A program made the position numbers and the translations under genes. The notes under the pieces are model-generated. The model had not been told where the DNA came from. It made no database searches and saw nothing but the letters and a program-made list of their open reading frames with translations. A DNA stretch of 26,881 bases, taken from assembly GCF_947253055.1 (NCBI RefSeq), contig NZ_CAMXYE010000010.1, forward strand, positions 1 to 26,881, written 5' to 3'. Shown here piece after piece: positions 7,270 to 16,212 of the stretch (within the stretch, counting starts at the first letter, position 1; each line of letters begins with the position of its first letter). The stretch is from an uncultured Arcanobacterium sp. Lineage in GTDB: Bacteria; Actinomycetota; Actinomycetes; Actinomycetales; Actinomycetaceae.

Positions 7270-9783
7270 TTGTTCGAGAGATTTACTGACCGGGCACGGC
7301 GGGTGATTGTGCTCGCGCAAGAAGAAGCCCGCACTCTGAAGCATAATTATTTAGGGACGGAGCATATTCTGCTCGGCCTAATCAAAGAAGGAGAAGGAGT
7401 GGCAGCGAAAGCGCTGGAAGCTCTGAATATCTCTTTTGATGATGTGCGCGGAGAAGTAGTAGAGATCATCGGCGAAGGTCAGGAGCAGCCAAACGGGCAT
7501 ATTCCCTTTACCCCGCGGGCGAAAAAAGTGCTGGAATATGCGATGCGAGAAGGCTTGCAGCTCGGCCATTCCTATATAGGCACCGAACATTTACTGCTGG
7601 GTCTATGCCGGGAGCAGGAAGGCGTGGCAGCACAAGTACTGGTGAAACTAGGTGCAGATTTACCGACAGTACGGGCGCAGGTGACGCAGCTCCTTTCCGG
7701 ATATCAAGGTAAAGAAGCGGTAGGAGTAGGCACTGGCCGGCAGAGTGAGAGTTTGAAATCTAGCTCTACTATCCTCGATCAATTCGGGCGGAATCTCACC
7801 CAGTATGCGCGGGAAAATAAGCTAGACCCAGTGATTGGGCGGCACAATGAAACCCAGCGGGTAATGCAGGTGCTTTCGCGGCGTACCAAAAATAATCCGG
7901 TGCTGATTGGTGAGCCCGGCGTAGGAAAGACGGCAGTAGTTGAAGGCTTAGCAAAGCTGATTTCCGTAGGGGATGTGCCGGAGACGCTTAAAGATAAGCA
8001 GCTCTATTCTCTCGATATGGGTTCTTTGGTAGCTGGTTCGCGCTATCGAGGCGATTTTGAAGATCGCATGAAGAAAATTCTCAAAGAAATAAATAATCGC
8101 GGCGATATTATCCTCTTTATCGACGAGATTCACACCTTAGTGGGCGCAGGAGCAGCTGAGGGTGCTTTAGATGCGGCTTCACTTTTGAAACCGATGATGG
8201 CACGAGGGGAACTGCAGGTAATCGGGGCTACTACTCTGGATGAATACCGCAAATATATCGAAAAAGATGCGGCTTTGGAGCGGCGTTTTCAGCCTATTCA
8301 GGTAGAAGAACCGACTGTAAAAGAAACGATTGCTATTCTGGAAGGTCTGCGCGATCGCTACGAGGCTTTTCACCGCGTCACGATTACGGATGAGGCTCTC
8401 GAATCGGCAGTTAATTTAGCTGATCGCTATATTAACGACCGCTTCTTGCCGGATAAAGCTATTGATTTGATCGACGAAGCAGGCGCCCGGCTGGCTATTC
8501 AAAAGATGACTGCGCCGCCGGAGCTGCGGGAGCTAGATGAAAAGATAGCGGAAGTACGCGGCGAAAAAGAGGCGGCCATCGAAGGGCAAGATTTTGAAAA
8601 AGCAGCCGCTTTACGTGATAAGGAGCAGCAGCTCAATGAGCAGCGCGCCGAGCGAGAAAAGTCTTGGAAAGAAGGCGATCTCGACGTCGTTTCGGTGGTG
8701 GATGAGGAGCTAATAGCGCAGGTACTTTCCATGTCCACTGGTATTCCGGTATTCAAACTCACCGAAGCGGAGTCGGCAAAGCTATTGCGTATGGAAGATG
8801 AGCTCCACAAGCGAGTAATTGGGCAAAATGAGGCAGTTACTTCGATTGCGCAGGCTATTCGCCGCTCGCGGGCAGGATTGAAAGATCCGCATCGCCCCGG
8901 TGGTTCCTTTATCTTTGCTGGCCCCACTGGCGTAGGTAAGACGGAGCTGGCTAAGACGCTAGCCGAATTCCTCTTTGGGGATGAAGATGCTTTAATCACA
9001 CTCGATATGTCGGAGTACCAGGAGAAACACACAGTTTCGCGGCTCTTCGGAGCCCCTCCGGGATATGTGGGATATGAAGAAGGCGGGCAGCTGACGGAAA
9101 AAGTGCGGCGCAAGCCTTTCTCAGTGGTGCTTTTCGACGAAATTGAAAAAGCGCATCAGGATCTCTTTAATTCGCTGTTACAGATTTTGGAAGAGGGGCG
9201 GCTCACCGACTCTCAGGGTCGAATCGTAGATTTCAAGAACACCATCATTATTATGACCACCAATTTGGGCACGAAGGATATTGCGAAGGGTATTTCGACG
9301 GGATTCCAACTAGATGGAGATACGGCTTCTTCTTACGAACGCATGAAACAGCGGGTAAATGAAGAGCTACGCAATCACTTCCGCCCCGAATTCTTAAACC
9401 GGGTAGACGAAGTAATCGTATTCCCGCAATTGAGTAAGGATGAGATCCTGCAAATCGTGGACTTGATGGTAAGTAAGCTGGATTCGCGCCTGCGGGAGCA
9501 GGGAATGAATTTAGCGCTCTCTGGAAACGCTCGGCAGCTACTTGCTGATCGGGGCTATGATCCGGTGCTCGGCGCGCGCCCGCTCCGCCGTGCTATTCAG
9601 CGCGATATTGAAGATGTACTCTCGGAGAAGCTACTCTTTGGCGAGTTCCAAGAAGGGCAGACCATTGTAGTGGATGTCGTAGAGACGGGAGAGAAGAAAG
9701 AGTTTAGCTTTACCGGATACGATTCGGATTATCAGCTTCCAGAAGGGGTTACGCCGGCGCGCGCCGAAAATGTAGTTTCTTAA
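7270..9783 (+). CDS. clpC: ATP-dependent Clp protease ATPase subunit ClpC
   Basis: This 837-residue Hsp100 unfoldase feeds substrates to ClpP. Domains in order are a double Clp-N repeat (about 1-150, starting [13 protein letters not shown]), AAA+ domain 1 with Walker A GEPGVGKT (214-221) and Walker B ending D285-E286, a UVR/middle domain (about 417-455, [10 protein letters not shown]...[12 protein letters not shown]), AAA+ domain 2 with Walker A GPTGVGKT (551-558) and Walker B LFDE (D623-E624), and the C-terminal ClpB-D2-small domain. Length and order match actinobacterial ClpC. The start is TTG at 7270, set by the AGGGAG site at 7258-7263, six bases upstream, and by the conserved first residues. 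It is probably monocistronic. A candidate ClgR site lies upstream, and no clear terminator is seen after the stop. Confidence 0.98.
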   Translation: MFERFTDRARRVIVLAQEEARTLKHNYLGTEHILLGLIKEGEGVAAKALEALNISFDDVRGEVVEIIGEGQEQPNGHIPFTPRAKKVLEYAMREGLQLGHSYIGTEHLLLGLCREQEGVAAQVLVKLGADLPTVRAQVTQLLSGYQGKEAVGVGTGRQSESLKSSSTILDQFGRNLTQYARENKLDPVIGRHNETQRVMQVLSRRTKNNPVLIGEPGVGKTAVVEGLAKLISVGDVPETLKDKQLYSLDMGSLVAGSRYRGDFEDRMKKILKEINNRGDIILFIDEIHTLVGAGAAEGALDAASLLKPMMARGELQVIGATTLDEYRKYIEKDAALERRFQPIQVEEPTVKETIAILEGLRDRYEAFHRVTITDEALESAVNLADRYINDRFLPDKAIDLIDEAGARLAIQKMTAPPELRELDEKIAEVRGEKEAAIEGQDFEKAAALRDKEQQLNEQRAEREKSWKEGDLDVVSVVDEELIAQVLSMSTGIPVFKLTEAESAKLLRMEDELHKRVIGQNEAVTSIAQAIRRSRAGLKDPHRPGGSFIFAGPTGVGKTELAKTLAEFLFGDEDALITLDMSEYQEKHTVSRLFGAPPGYVGYEEGGQLTEKVRRKPFSVVLFDEIEKAHQDLFNSLLQILEEGRLTDSQGRIVDFKNTIIIMTTNLGTKDIAKGISTGFQLDGDTASSYERMKQRVNEELRNHFRPEFLNRVDEVIVFPQLSKDEILQIVDLMVSKLDSRLREQGMNLALSGNARQLLADRGYDPVLGARPLRRAIQRDIEDVLSEKLLFGEFQEGQTIVVDVVETGEKKEFSFTGYDSDYQLPEGVTPARAENVVS

Positions 9784-9786
9784 GTG

Positions 9787-9855
9787 GCGGAAACTGGTCG
9801 AAAAACGAGTTGAAAAACTAGTTGGGAGACTGGGATAAGCTAAGCGGAAACTGGT
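9787..9855 (+). repeat. Short direct repeat after clpC
   Basis: GCGGAAACTGGT occurs at 9787-9798 and again at 9844-9855. The intervening purine-rich sequence shows no gene and no obvious terminator hairpin. Function unknown; it may be chance. Confidence 0.3.
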
Positions 9856-9916
9856 GGAAAGTTGGATGGAAACTTCGCGGAGCAGATGCGGAGCGAAAAT
9901 TAGGTAAAGAAGTTTC

Positions 9917-9953
9917 AGTAAACACTTTTATAAAATCTGTAAAGGTGTAAACT
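9917..9953. promoter_or_regulatory. Large imperfect dyad, candidate TetR-family operator and promoter core
   Basis: Arms of 16 bases (9917-9932 and 9938-9953) match at 12 of 16 positions around a 5-base centre. The dyad ends seven bases before the start of the FAD oxidase gene and covers a TATAAA-type -10 sequence. A TetR regulator is encoded two genes downstream in the same operon, so autoregulation through this site is a reasonable inference. The AAAGGTG in the right arm could also serve as a distant ribosome site. Confidence 0.45.
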
Positions 9954-9960
9954 ATGGAGC

Positions 9961-11565
9961 ATGAGTGAAGTCACATTACCTCCTATGCAACATAACCTGT
10001 GGGGTGTACCTGCAGAAGAAAAACCTCTTTCGAACTCCATTAAGAAGCTAGTCACTAAGGTATTAGGGGCAAAAGCTACTGAGGAGCATCGGCGGATTCC
10101 GGCGGCGGAAATAAAGCTTTCGGAGCCGCGTATTACGGCCGCCCAAATTGCCGGATTGCAGAAGATAGTAGGCGCTGGTTTTGTTACGCAAGAGCACGAG
10201 CAGCGCTTGCGCCGGGCACGCGGAAAATCGTATCCGGATTTATTAGATTGGCGCAGTGGCGCGGTAATCGATGCTCCGGATGCAGTGGTGGCGCCAGGTA
10301 CTGAAGAAGAAGTGCTGGAAGTTCTACGTTACTGCAGCGCCGAAAAAATTGCGGTAGTTACTTTCGGAGGCGGCACCACGGTAGTCGGGGGCGTAGCGCC
10401 CAAATCTGGAGCTATGAAGTGCGTAATTAGCCTAGATGTAAATCGTTTTAATAAGTTAGAAGATGTAGATAAGGTATCGCTGGAAGCTACTTTAGGGGCC
10501 GGCCTCACCGGCCCACACGCCGAGTTTCTGTTGGCGGAGCATGGTCTGCAGCTCGGGCATTTCCCGCAATCTTTCCCTTATGCCAGCATCGGTGGCTACG
10601 CCGCTACTCGCTCTTCGGGGCAAAATTCTGCCGGCTATGGGCGCTTTGATTCTATGGTGCGCTCGCTTACGGTAGTAACTCCGCAAGGAATCTTGGAAGT
10701 AGGTAAGCAGGCACCGGCTTCGGCGGCGGGCCCAGATTTACGTCAGCTTTTCCTCGGCTCGGAAGGCACCTTAGGAATTATTACGCGCGTACGGGTGCGT
10801 CTTCATCCACTTCCCGAAATGAAACGCTACGAAGCTTTCAGTTTTCCGGATTTCCGTTCGGGAGTTAATGGAGTGCGCGAGGTAATTCAGCAGGGTACGG
10901 GCCCCACCGTGATTCGTCTTTCGGATGATATTGAGTCTTCGCTCAACCTTAGCTCTACCGATAAAATTGGCGAAACGAAGAAAGAAGAAAAAGGCTGCTT
11001 GTGCTTGACGATGTATGAGGGCACTCCGGAGCACACTGCTTCACGGTTGCAAGAAACGCGGGAATTGCTTATCAAGATGGGTGGAGTCAGCTTAGGGGAA
11101 GCTCCGGTGCGGCAGTGGGAACAAGGTCGTTTTGGGGCGCCGGTACTGCGGGATGCGCTGCTTGATAACGGCGTGATCTGTGAAACTTTGGAAACTGCCG
11201 GCGATTGGAGTAATTTGCCGAAGCTGCGGCAAGCCGTAGTGGAAGCGCTTACTACTAATTTAGAGGGCACCCCTGCCATTGTGATGTGCCACGTATCTCA
11301 TGTATATGCGGAAGGAGCCTCGCTCTATTTCACAGTAGTAGCTGCCCAGTCTGCACATCCGCATGAGCAGTGGTGGAAAGCAAAAGAAGCTACTTGCCGG
11401 GCTATTGAAGCAAATGGAGGTACTATTACCCATCATCACGGGGTAGGTACTGATCATCGCCCCTATATGGAGCAAGAAATTGGCGATTTAGGTGTGCAGA
11501 TATTGCACGCGGTAAAAGCTGAATTGGATCCAGTGGGTATTCTCAATCCCGGTAAACTCTTCTAG
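9961..11565 (+). CDS. FAD-binding oxidase, alkyl-DHAP-synthase-like (AGPS family)
   Basis: This 534-residue flavoprotein of the vanillyl-alcohol-oxidase superfamily contains a FAD_binding_4 domain (about 95-285) and FAD-oxidase_C domain (about 290-534). The FAD pyrophosphate loop is GGGTTVVGGV (136-145). PQSFPYASIGGYAATRSSGQ (202-221) and the C-terminal THHHGVGTDHRPY (490-502) closely resemble alkyldihydroxyacetonephosphate synthase, whose His triplet is part of the active site. AGPS swaps the acyl group of acyl-DHAP for a fatty alcohol to make ether lipids. That activity is not proven for actinobacterial relatives. The first ~90 residues are an extra segment with little recognisable structure. 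The ATG start has GGAG almost touching it, so the start is moderately certain. It is the first gene of a five-gene operon ending with glpD and a small ORF. Confidence 0.88.
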   Translation: MSEVTLPPMQHNLWGVPAEEKPLSNSIKKLVTKVLGAKATEEHRRIPAAEIKLSEPRITAAQIAGLQKIVGAGFVTQEHEQRLRRARGKSYPDLLDWRSGAVIDAPDAVVAPGTEEEVLEVLRYCSAEKIAVVTFGGGTTVVGGVAPKSGAMKCVISLDVNRFNKLEDVDKVSLEATLGAGLTGPHAEFLLAEHGLQLGHFPQSFPYASIGGYAATRSSGQNSAGYGRFDSMVRSLTVVTPQGILEVGKQAPASAAGPDLRQLFLGSEGTLGIITRVRVRLHPLPEMKRYEAFSFPDFRSGVNGVREVIQQGTGPTVIRLSDDIESSLNLSSTDKIGETKKEEKGCLCLTMYEGTPEHTASRLQETRELLIKMGGVSLGEAPVRQWEQGRFGAPVLRDALLDNGVICETLETAGDWSNLPKLRQAVVEALTTNLEGTPAIVMCHVSHVYAEGASLYFTVVAAQSAHPHEQWWKAKEATCRAIEANGGTITHHHGVGTDHRPYMEQEIGDLGVQILHAVKAELDPVGILNPGKLF

Positions 11566-11573
11566 GAGTAAGT

Positions 11574-12467
11574 ATGGAAATCAGGTCAGTCGCCCTGCTC
11601 ACGAATCCAATATCTGGGAAAGGTCGGGCTATAAAAGCCTCCGATATTGCCTATCGCCGCTTGCGGCAGCAGGGAATTCAGGTGGAAGTGCTCACCGGTG
11701 GAAATGAGGCAGATTCACAGCGTCTAGCAAAAGAAGCTATCAATTCCGGAGATTTCTCGGCCTTGGTGGTGTGCGGTGGCGACGGGCTGATTACTACTGC
11801 GCTGCAGAGTCAAGCTCAGAGTGGTTTCCCACTGGGAATTATTCCGGCTGGCACGGGAAATGATCACGCACGGCAGTACGGTATTCCGCTCGATGTGGAA
11901 GCGGCCGTCGATGTGATAGTACAAGGCAATGCCATCACCACGGATTTGGGAATTATGCGCACGCCGAATGCAGAAAAGTGGTTTGGTACTATTGCTTGCT
12001 GCGGTTGGGATTCCTTAGTGACGGAGCGTACCAATAGAATTAGTTGGCCGAAAGGTGCTCTGCGTTATATAGCTGCGGGTCTAATTGAGTTTGCACTGCT
12101 GCGTTCGCTCCCAGCAGATATTGTGTTAGATGATGCGGAGTTACACGAGCCAATATCGATGATAACTATCGGAAATACTCGTACTTATGGTGGCGGAAAA
12201 CCAATCTGTAAGAATGCCGATCCGCAGAGCGGCAATTTCCACGTGACCATTGTAAAGAGCGTATCGCGGCGGAGAGGTCTTTATACCTTCCCCACCGTCA
12301 TGGCGGGAATGATGAAAAATAAAGATATCGAAGTGCACTATGCGCGGAAAGTAACTCTAAATATGTCGGGAGCTCCTCTCTATGCAGACGGCGATAAATT
12401 TGCTTTTCCGCCGGCAGAGATTGAATGCATACCGGGAGCTGGAAAGTACTTGGTGCCAAAATGCTGA
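11574..12467 (+). CDS. Diacylglycerol kinase-family lipid kinase
   Basis: This 297-residue member of the DAGK/YegS/sphingosine kinase family is expected to phosphorylate a lipid such as diacylglycerol, giving phosphatidic acid. The catalytic-domain signatures are LLTNPISGKGRA near the N-terminus, GGDG at 68-71 (followed by L-I-T-T where many relatives have T-V/I-N-E), and IPAGTGNDHAR in the nucleotide-binding loop. The C-terminal domain contains GNTRTYGGGKPICKNADP and YADGDKF, which correspond to the conserved substrate/metal region. A strong AGGAG site overlaps the stop of the upstream oxidase gene, 5 bases before the ATG. Its end overlaps the TetR gene start, so it lies in the middle of the lipid/glycerol operon. 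The exact substrate cannot be read from the sequence. Confidence 0.92.
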   Translation: MEIRSVALLTNPISGKGRAIKASDIAYRRLRQQGIQVEVLTGGNEADSQRLAKEAINSGDFSALVVCGGDGLITTALQSQAQSGFPLGIIPAGTGNDHARQYGIPLDVEAAVDVIVQGNAITTDLGIMRTPNAEKWFGTIACCGWDSLVTERTNRISWPKGALRYIAAGLIEFALLRSLPADIVLDDAELHEPISMITIGNTRTYGGGKPICKNADPQSGNFHVTIVKSVSRRRGLYTFPTVMAGMMKNKDIEVHYARKVTLNMSGAPLYADGDKFAFPPAEIECIPGAGKYLVPKC

Positions 12468-13039
12468 AAATTGTAGAGAAAGTGCTGCAACGCAATACCG
12501 ATGCCACTGCCCGGGATATTTTAGATGCAGCGCGCAGCTGTATTCTGTACGGAGGCGCTAACCCTAGCATCACTGATATTGCTAAAAAAGCCGGAATTAG
12601 CCGGCCTACCGTATATAAAAGGTATCGCAACGTCACAGAAATTACTGCCGATGTGCTTACGCAGGAATTGCTGGAGCTGCTGGATATTGAAGATATTCCA
12701 GATAACGGCCAGCTCTTTGTGTACTACATAGTGCAGATGGCGGCGAAAGTACGCGATAACGAGCTTTTGCAAATAATTATTAACGAAGAACCCGATTTAC
12801 TTCTCACTTATCAGTTTGAACGCTTGGGGCGCAGCCAGTTGGCAATTATCGACGTCTTGGCCTATCTGATTGAGCGGGTACCGGGCATAAATAAAGAAAA
12901 TCCACTGCATAAAGCAGTATTCGTACTTATTGCGGTGCAAGCAGCAGCTCTGAGTGCGCGGATAGTGAGTGGCCTTATCGACGAAAAAAGCTGGGAAAGA
13001 GAATTAACCCAAATACTGGAAGGGTATTTAATAAAATGA
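12461..13039 (+). CDS. TetR-family transcriptional regulator
   Basis: This protein is 192 residues from the ATG at 12461. The N-terminal helix-turn-helix is typical: ARDILDAAR...ITDIAKKAGISRPTVYKRYRNVTEI, roughly residues 17-62. The C-terminal ligand-binding and dimerisation domain is helical and divergent. The ATG at 12461 overlaps the kinase stop by 7 bases. An in-frame ATG at 12425 would add 12 residues and a larger overlap, and neither has a clear ribosome site. The gene overlaps glpD by 4 bases. Being inside the operon, it most likely regulates the operon in response to a lipid or glycerol-derived ligand. The dyad at 9917-9953 is the best operator candidate. Confidence 0.9.
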   Translation: MLKIVEKVLQRNTDATARDILDAARSCILYGGANPSITDIAKKAGISRPTVYKRYRNVTEITADVLTQELLELLDIEDIPDNGQLFVYYIVQMAAKVRDNELLQIIINEEPDLLLTYQFERLGRSQLAIIDVLAYLIERVPGINKENPLHKAVFVLIAVQAAALSARIVSGLIDEKSWERELTQILEGYLIK

Positions 13040-14694
13040 ATACTGCTTTGAATGCGGCCCGCCGAGAGCAGGAATGGGAAGCGTTAAAGAAAAATCCGCA
13101 GGTAGATCTGCTAGTAATCGGGGGTGGAATTACCGGAGCAGGCATTGCTCTCGATGCGGCTACGCGCGGTCTAAATACGGTATTGGTGGAGAAGCACGAT
13201 TTAGGTTTCGGCACTTCGCGCTGGTCGTCTAAATTGGCACACGGCGGGCTGCGTTATTTAGCAAAAATGCAGGTGAATATCGCCTATCACTCTGCCTGTG
13301 AGCGGCGGATTATTATGGAAAATTCGGCTCCGCATTTAGTGCGCCCCTTAGCGCAAGTCACGCCGCTGAATAGCTATATTTCTTTGCTGCAAGCGCTGGC
13401 GGTGCGAGTTGGATATTTAGCTGGAGATTTGCTCAGTATGGCGGCTTTTACGAAACGTTCCACTCTCCCGCGTTCCCGTTTTCTGGGGAAGAAACAGGCG
13501 CTCGAGTTAATGCCGGCGGCAAAACGAGCTGGGCTGAAAGGCGCTTGGGTGAATTATGACGGGCAGATGATAGACGATGCGCGGATGGTGTTAGCGGTAG
13601 CGCGCAGTGCGGCCGGAGCTGGCGCAAAAATTTTCACCTATTGCAGTGCCAGTGCCGCCACGGGGAACGGGGCATTACTACATAATGAATTAACTGGGGA
13701 AGAATTCCAGCTAGAAGCAAAAGCAGTAATAAATGCGGCAGGCGTTTGGGCGCCAGAATTAGATAAAACAATAAAGATTCGCCCCGCGCGCGGTACACAT
13801 TTAGTATTCGATGCGGAAACGCTCGGTAATCCTAAAGGTGCTCTCATTATTCCGCTGCGGGATTCCATTTCTCGCTATTTATTCATACTGCCGGCTGATA
13901 AAGGCCGCTGCTATCTGGGATTGACCGATGAAGATCAGCCGGGGCCTATTCCGGATGTGCCGGATACTCCAGAAGCAGATATTGATTTTCTTTTGGAAAA
14001 TATCAACCCCGCTTTAGAGCGAAAATTGAGCCGAGCTGATATTCGGGGGGCTTTTACCGGCTTACGCCCTTTGCTCACTTCGGATACGGAGGCGGCTACC
14101 GCTGATCTTTCGCGGCGGCATGCGATTATTAAGTCCGCTAATGGCCTAGTTTCGATTGTGGGTGGAAAGTTCACGGAGTATCGCTATATGGCGGAAGAAG
14201 CACTAGATGCGACTCTGGCTTACCGCAATCTATCTGCAGAACCTTGCCGTACCCGTAATCTTCCTTTGGTAGGGGCGCCGCGGCATCCGGAAAATGAACG
14301 GGTGGCCTTGCGTGATATTTACGGATTGCCGGAGTTTTTAATCAAGCGCTACGGAAAAGAGTCCTGCCGGGTAGTGGCAGAGGCTACGGTGGAAAATCCG
14401 CTCGAAAGAATTGCGGATTTAGATTTGACGCGGGCGGAAGTAGAGTTTGCTATTACACATGAGGGGGCGCTGTGTGTAGAAGATATTTTGGAGCGCCGGA
14501 CACGCCTTTCTATGATTCCGGAGCAAGCAGAGGCAGCACGGGCGGAGATAACGGAAATTTTTCAAATGCTGTGCATCCCCGCGGCGGCGGTAGTTAAAGC
14601 GGAAATTGCGCAGGAGAAAGCTACGCCGAGTGAAGAAGCGGTAGCGAGTGGGAAATCTCCAGCTAAAGGGCAAGGAAAACGGAGGCATGGATAA
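13036..14694 (+). CDS. glpD: FAD-dependent glycerol-3-phosphate dehydrogenase (GlpD/GlpA type)
   Basis: This membrane-associated flavoenzyme oxidises sn-glycerol 3-phosphate to dihydroxyacetone phosphate and passes electrons to quinone. The protein has 552 residues. The Rossmann dinucleotide motif is IGGGITGAGIALDAATRGL (28-46, GxGxxG-type Gly at 29, 31, 34). It is followed by LVEKHDLGFGTSRWSSKLAHGGLRYL, the hallmark of the family, and VVNAAGVWAP-like and SIVGGKFTEYR segments further on. The C-terminal helical DAO_C domain ends near residue 520, then a low-complexity Lys/Ala/Glu-rich tail follows. The ATG overlaps the TetR stop (ATGA), giving coupled translation. The product DHAP is a precursor of the acyl-DHAP substrate of the AGPS-like oxidase in this operon, so the two steps may be linked. 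Confidence 0.96.
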   Translation: MNTALNAARREQEWEALKKNPQVDLLVIGGGITGAGIALDAATRGLNTVLVEKHDLGFGTSRWSSKLAHGGLRYLAKMQVNIAYHSACERRIIMENSAPHLVRPLAQVTPLNSYISLLQALAVRVGYLAGDLLSMAAFTKRSTLPRSRFLGKKQALELMPAAKRAGLKGAWVNYDGQMIDDARMVLAVARSAAGAGAKIFTYCSASAATGNGALLHNELTGEEFQLEAKAVINAAGVWAPELDKTIKIRPARGTHLVFDAETLGNPKGALIIPLRDSISRYLFILPADKGRCYLGLTDEDQPGPIPDVPDTPEADIDFLLENINPALERKLSRADIRGAFTGLRPLLTSDTEAATADLSRRHAIIKSANGLVSIVGGKFTEYRYMAEEALDATLAYRNLSAEPCRTRNLPLVGAPRHPENERVALRDIYGLPEFLIKRYGKESCRVVAEATVENPLERIADLDLTRAEVEFAITHEGALCVEDILERRTRLSMIPEQAEAARAEITEIFQMLCIPAAAVVKAEIAQEKATPSEEAVASGKSPAKGQGKRRHG

Positions 14695-14695
14695 A

Positions 14696-14947
14696 ATGAA
14701 AGAGTTGGCATTTAAGCTGTTCGGAATAACACAGGCGCGTTTTCCGCGGCAAATGGGAGCAATTATGCGGAAAGTTACTTCTACGATTCCGAAGCTGAGC
14801 CGCAAAAAGAAAAAAGCTTTCCCTACGGCTGGAATAGAAGCTGCGAATAAGGCGGCACGGGTGAAGGTACATCCTCCGCGCGATCCGCAGCGCACGAACG
14901 GGGTGCTCGCAGCGAATAAAGCAGCGGGAGTCCCGGGCGCGCAATGA
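14696..14947 (+). CDS. Small basic protein of unknown function
   Basis: This is an 83-residue, very basic protein. The chosen ATG at 14696 lies 10 bases after a strong GGAGG (14681-14685) and just after the glpD stop. ATG 14687 is only 1 base from that site, and ATG 14648 would start inside glpD. The first 30 residues could form an amphipathic helix (KELAFKLFGITQARFPRQMG), then comes a Lys cluster (SRKKKKAF) and two copies of AANKAA (EAANKAARV, LAANKAAGV). No Cys, no clear membrane segment and no family that I recognise. The good ribosome site and operon position argue that it is expressed with glpD. Confidence 0.55.
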   Translation: MKELAFKLFGITQARFPRQMGAIMRKVTSTIPKLSRKKKKAFPTAGIEAANKAARVKVHPPRDPQRTNGVLAANKAAGVPGAQ

Positions 14948-14987
14948 GTAGGGTACAGTATTTTCTACTTGCTAAGTAATACACCTC

Positions 14988-15005
14988 TATAAAGGCACCT
15001 TTATA
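14988..15005. promoter_or_regulatory. Perfect AT-rich dyad after the glpD operon
   Basis: TATAAAGG-CA-CCTTTATA is a perfect inverted repeat about 40 bases after the small ORF and 170 bases before the deaminase gene. ATTTTT follows a few bases later, so it could be a weak terminator. However, CACCTTTATAAA (14996-15007) is 11/12 identical to CACTTTTATAAA in the dyad before the oxidase gene (9923-9934), which favours a shared regulator-binding site. The rest of 14948-15177 is AT-rich and contains no gene that I can support. Confidence 0.4.
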
Positions 15006-15177
15006 AAGTGCATTTTTCAGTGCTAATATCCTATTTGCTTAGTTATTTTTCTGGCAGTCGTGGCTACCTCGAGTGATTAATTACCGATTTAGGCTTAATT
15101 GACTGTGTAAAATTTGTAGTAGCAGACCCGGTAGTAGATTCGCCGGCTGGGCGCACTAGTAACTGAAAGGTGTAAAA

Positions 15178-16182
15178 ATGCAGGTTTCTTCCTTTGTGCA
15201 AAAACTTCCCAAAGTAGAGCTACATCTACATATTGAAGGCACTCTAGAGCCAGATTTGAAATTTAAGCTGGCGCAGCGGAATGGAATTGAGCTAGCCGAA
15301 AAAACTGCGCAGGAAGTATATGATTCCTACCAGTTCACCGATTTAGCTTCTTTCCTGGCTTCTTATTACGACGGCATGCAGGTGCTGCGTACCAGTGCTG
15401 ATTTCTATGATTTAGCGATGGAATATCTGAAAAAAGCTGCTGCGCAGAACGTGCGTTACGCCGAGATATTCTTTGATCCGCAGGCGCATACTTGCCGCGG
15501 TGTCAGCTTCGATACCGTGATTTCCGGTTTACATCGGGCACAGGTGGAAGCGGAGCAGACTCTCGGAATACAATCCGCGCTCATCATGTGCTTCTTGCGT
15601 GATTTCCAGGCCGAATATGCGATGGCTACCCTGCTTGAGGCGCTTCCCTATAAGAAGTGGATTCTCGGAGTTGGCTTAGATTCTGATGAGACCGGCAATG
15701 CTCCTGATAAATTCGCGGCAGTTTTTGCCCGTGCCCGGCAAGAGGGTTTCCTCCTCACCATGCACGCCGATGTGGATATTAAAGATTCGATTGAACATAT
15801 CCGCCAGTTAATTGAGGAAATCAAAGTAGATCGGATCGACCACGGCACCAATGTGGGAGAAAATTCGCAATACGTAGATTACCTGGTAGAGCACAAAATT
15901 GGTTTGACTTGCTGCCCGGTATCTAATACATGGGTTTCAGACGGTTCAAAGATCCCACTGATTGCTAAGCTGGCGGAGCGGGGAGTGAAAGTGAGCATCA
16001 ACTCTGATGATCCGGCCTATTTCCGTGGATATATCAATGAAAACTTCCAGCTAGTGGCAGATGAGCTAGGAGCTGATTCGGAATTTTTGGCGCAGCTGAG
16101 CCTCAATGCGGTAGATATTTCGTGGGCAGCTCCGTCGTTAAAGGAACGCTTGCGAGCGGAGATTCGCGCTACTCTTAACTAG
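15178..16182 (+). CDS. Adenine deaminase-like metal-dependent hydrolase (ADA family, variant active site)
   Basis: This 334-residue TIM-barrel protein of the adenosine/adenine deaminase family (COG1816) resembles the adenine-type branch: LPKVELHLHIEGTLEPDL, EIFFDPQAHTCRG, MCFLRDF and NSDDPAYFRGY are characteristic. Zinc ligands are His16, His18, His196 and Asp277, and the catalytic His is His222 (RIDHG). The HAGE motif that normally follows the third Zn ligand, with its proton-shuttling Glu, is replaced by HADVD (196-200). A HxDVD subgroup probably exists in actinobacteria (from memory), so this is likely an enzyme with a different substrate or mechanism rather than a dead one. The ATG follows AAAGGTG with good spacing. 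The acetyltransferase gene begins 30 bases after its stop. Confidence 0.88.
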   Translation: MQVSSFVQKLPKVELHLHIEGTLEPDLKFKLAQRNGIELAEKTAQEVYDSYQFTDLASFLASYYDGMQVLRTSADFYDLAMEYLKKAAAQNVRYAEIFFDPQAHTCRGVSFDTVISGLHRAQVEAEQTLGIQSALIMCFLRDFQAEYAMATLLEALPYKKWILGVGLDSDETGNAPDKFAAVFARARQEGFLLTMHADVDIKDSIEHIRQLIEEIKVDRIDHGTNVGENSQYVDYLVEHKIGLTCCPVSNTWVSDGSKIPLIAKLAERGVKVSINSDDPAYFRGYINENFQLVADELGADSEFLAQLSLNAVDISWAAPSLKERLRAEIRATLN

Positions 16183-16212
16183 CAGTTTCTTTTTGTTTGA
16201 GGTGTAATTTTT

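Noticed and set aside
8499..9113. 204-codon open frame antisense to clpC
   Set aside because: It is rich in Ser/Arg/Pro as expected for the mirror of a strongly biased coding frame, has no recognisable domain, and lies wholly inside clpC.
15178..16182. Calling the deaminase a standard adenosine deaminase
   Set aside because: The overall motifs are of the adenine-deaminase branch and the HAGE motif is missing, so a specific substrate is not claimed.
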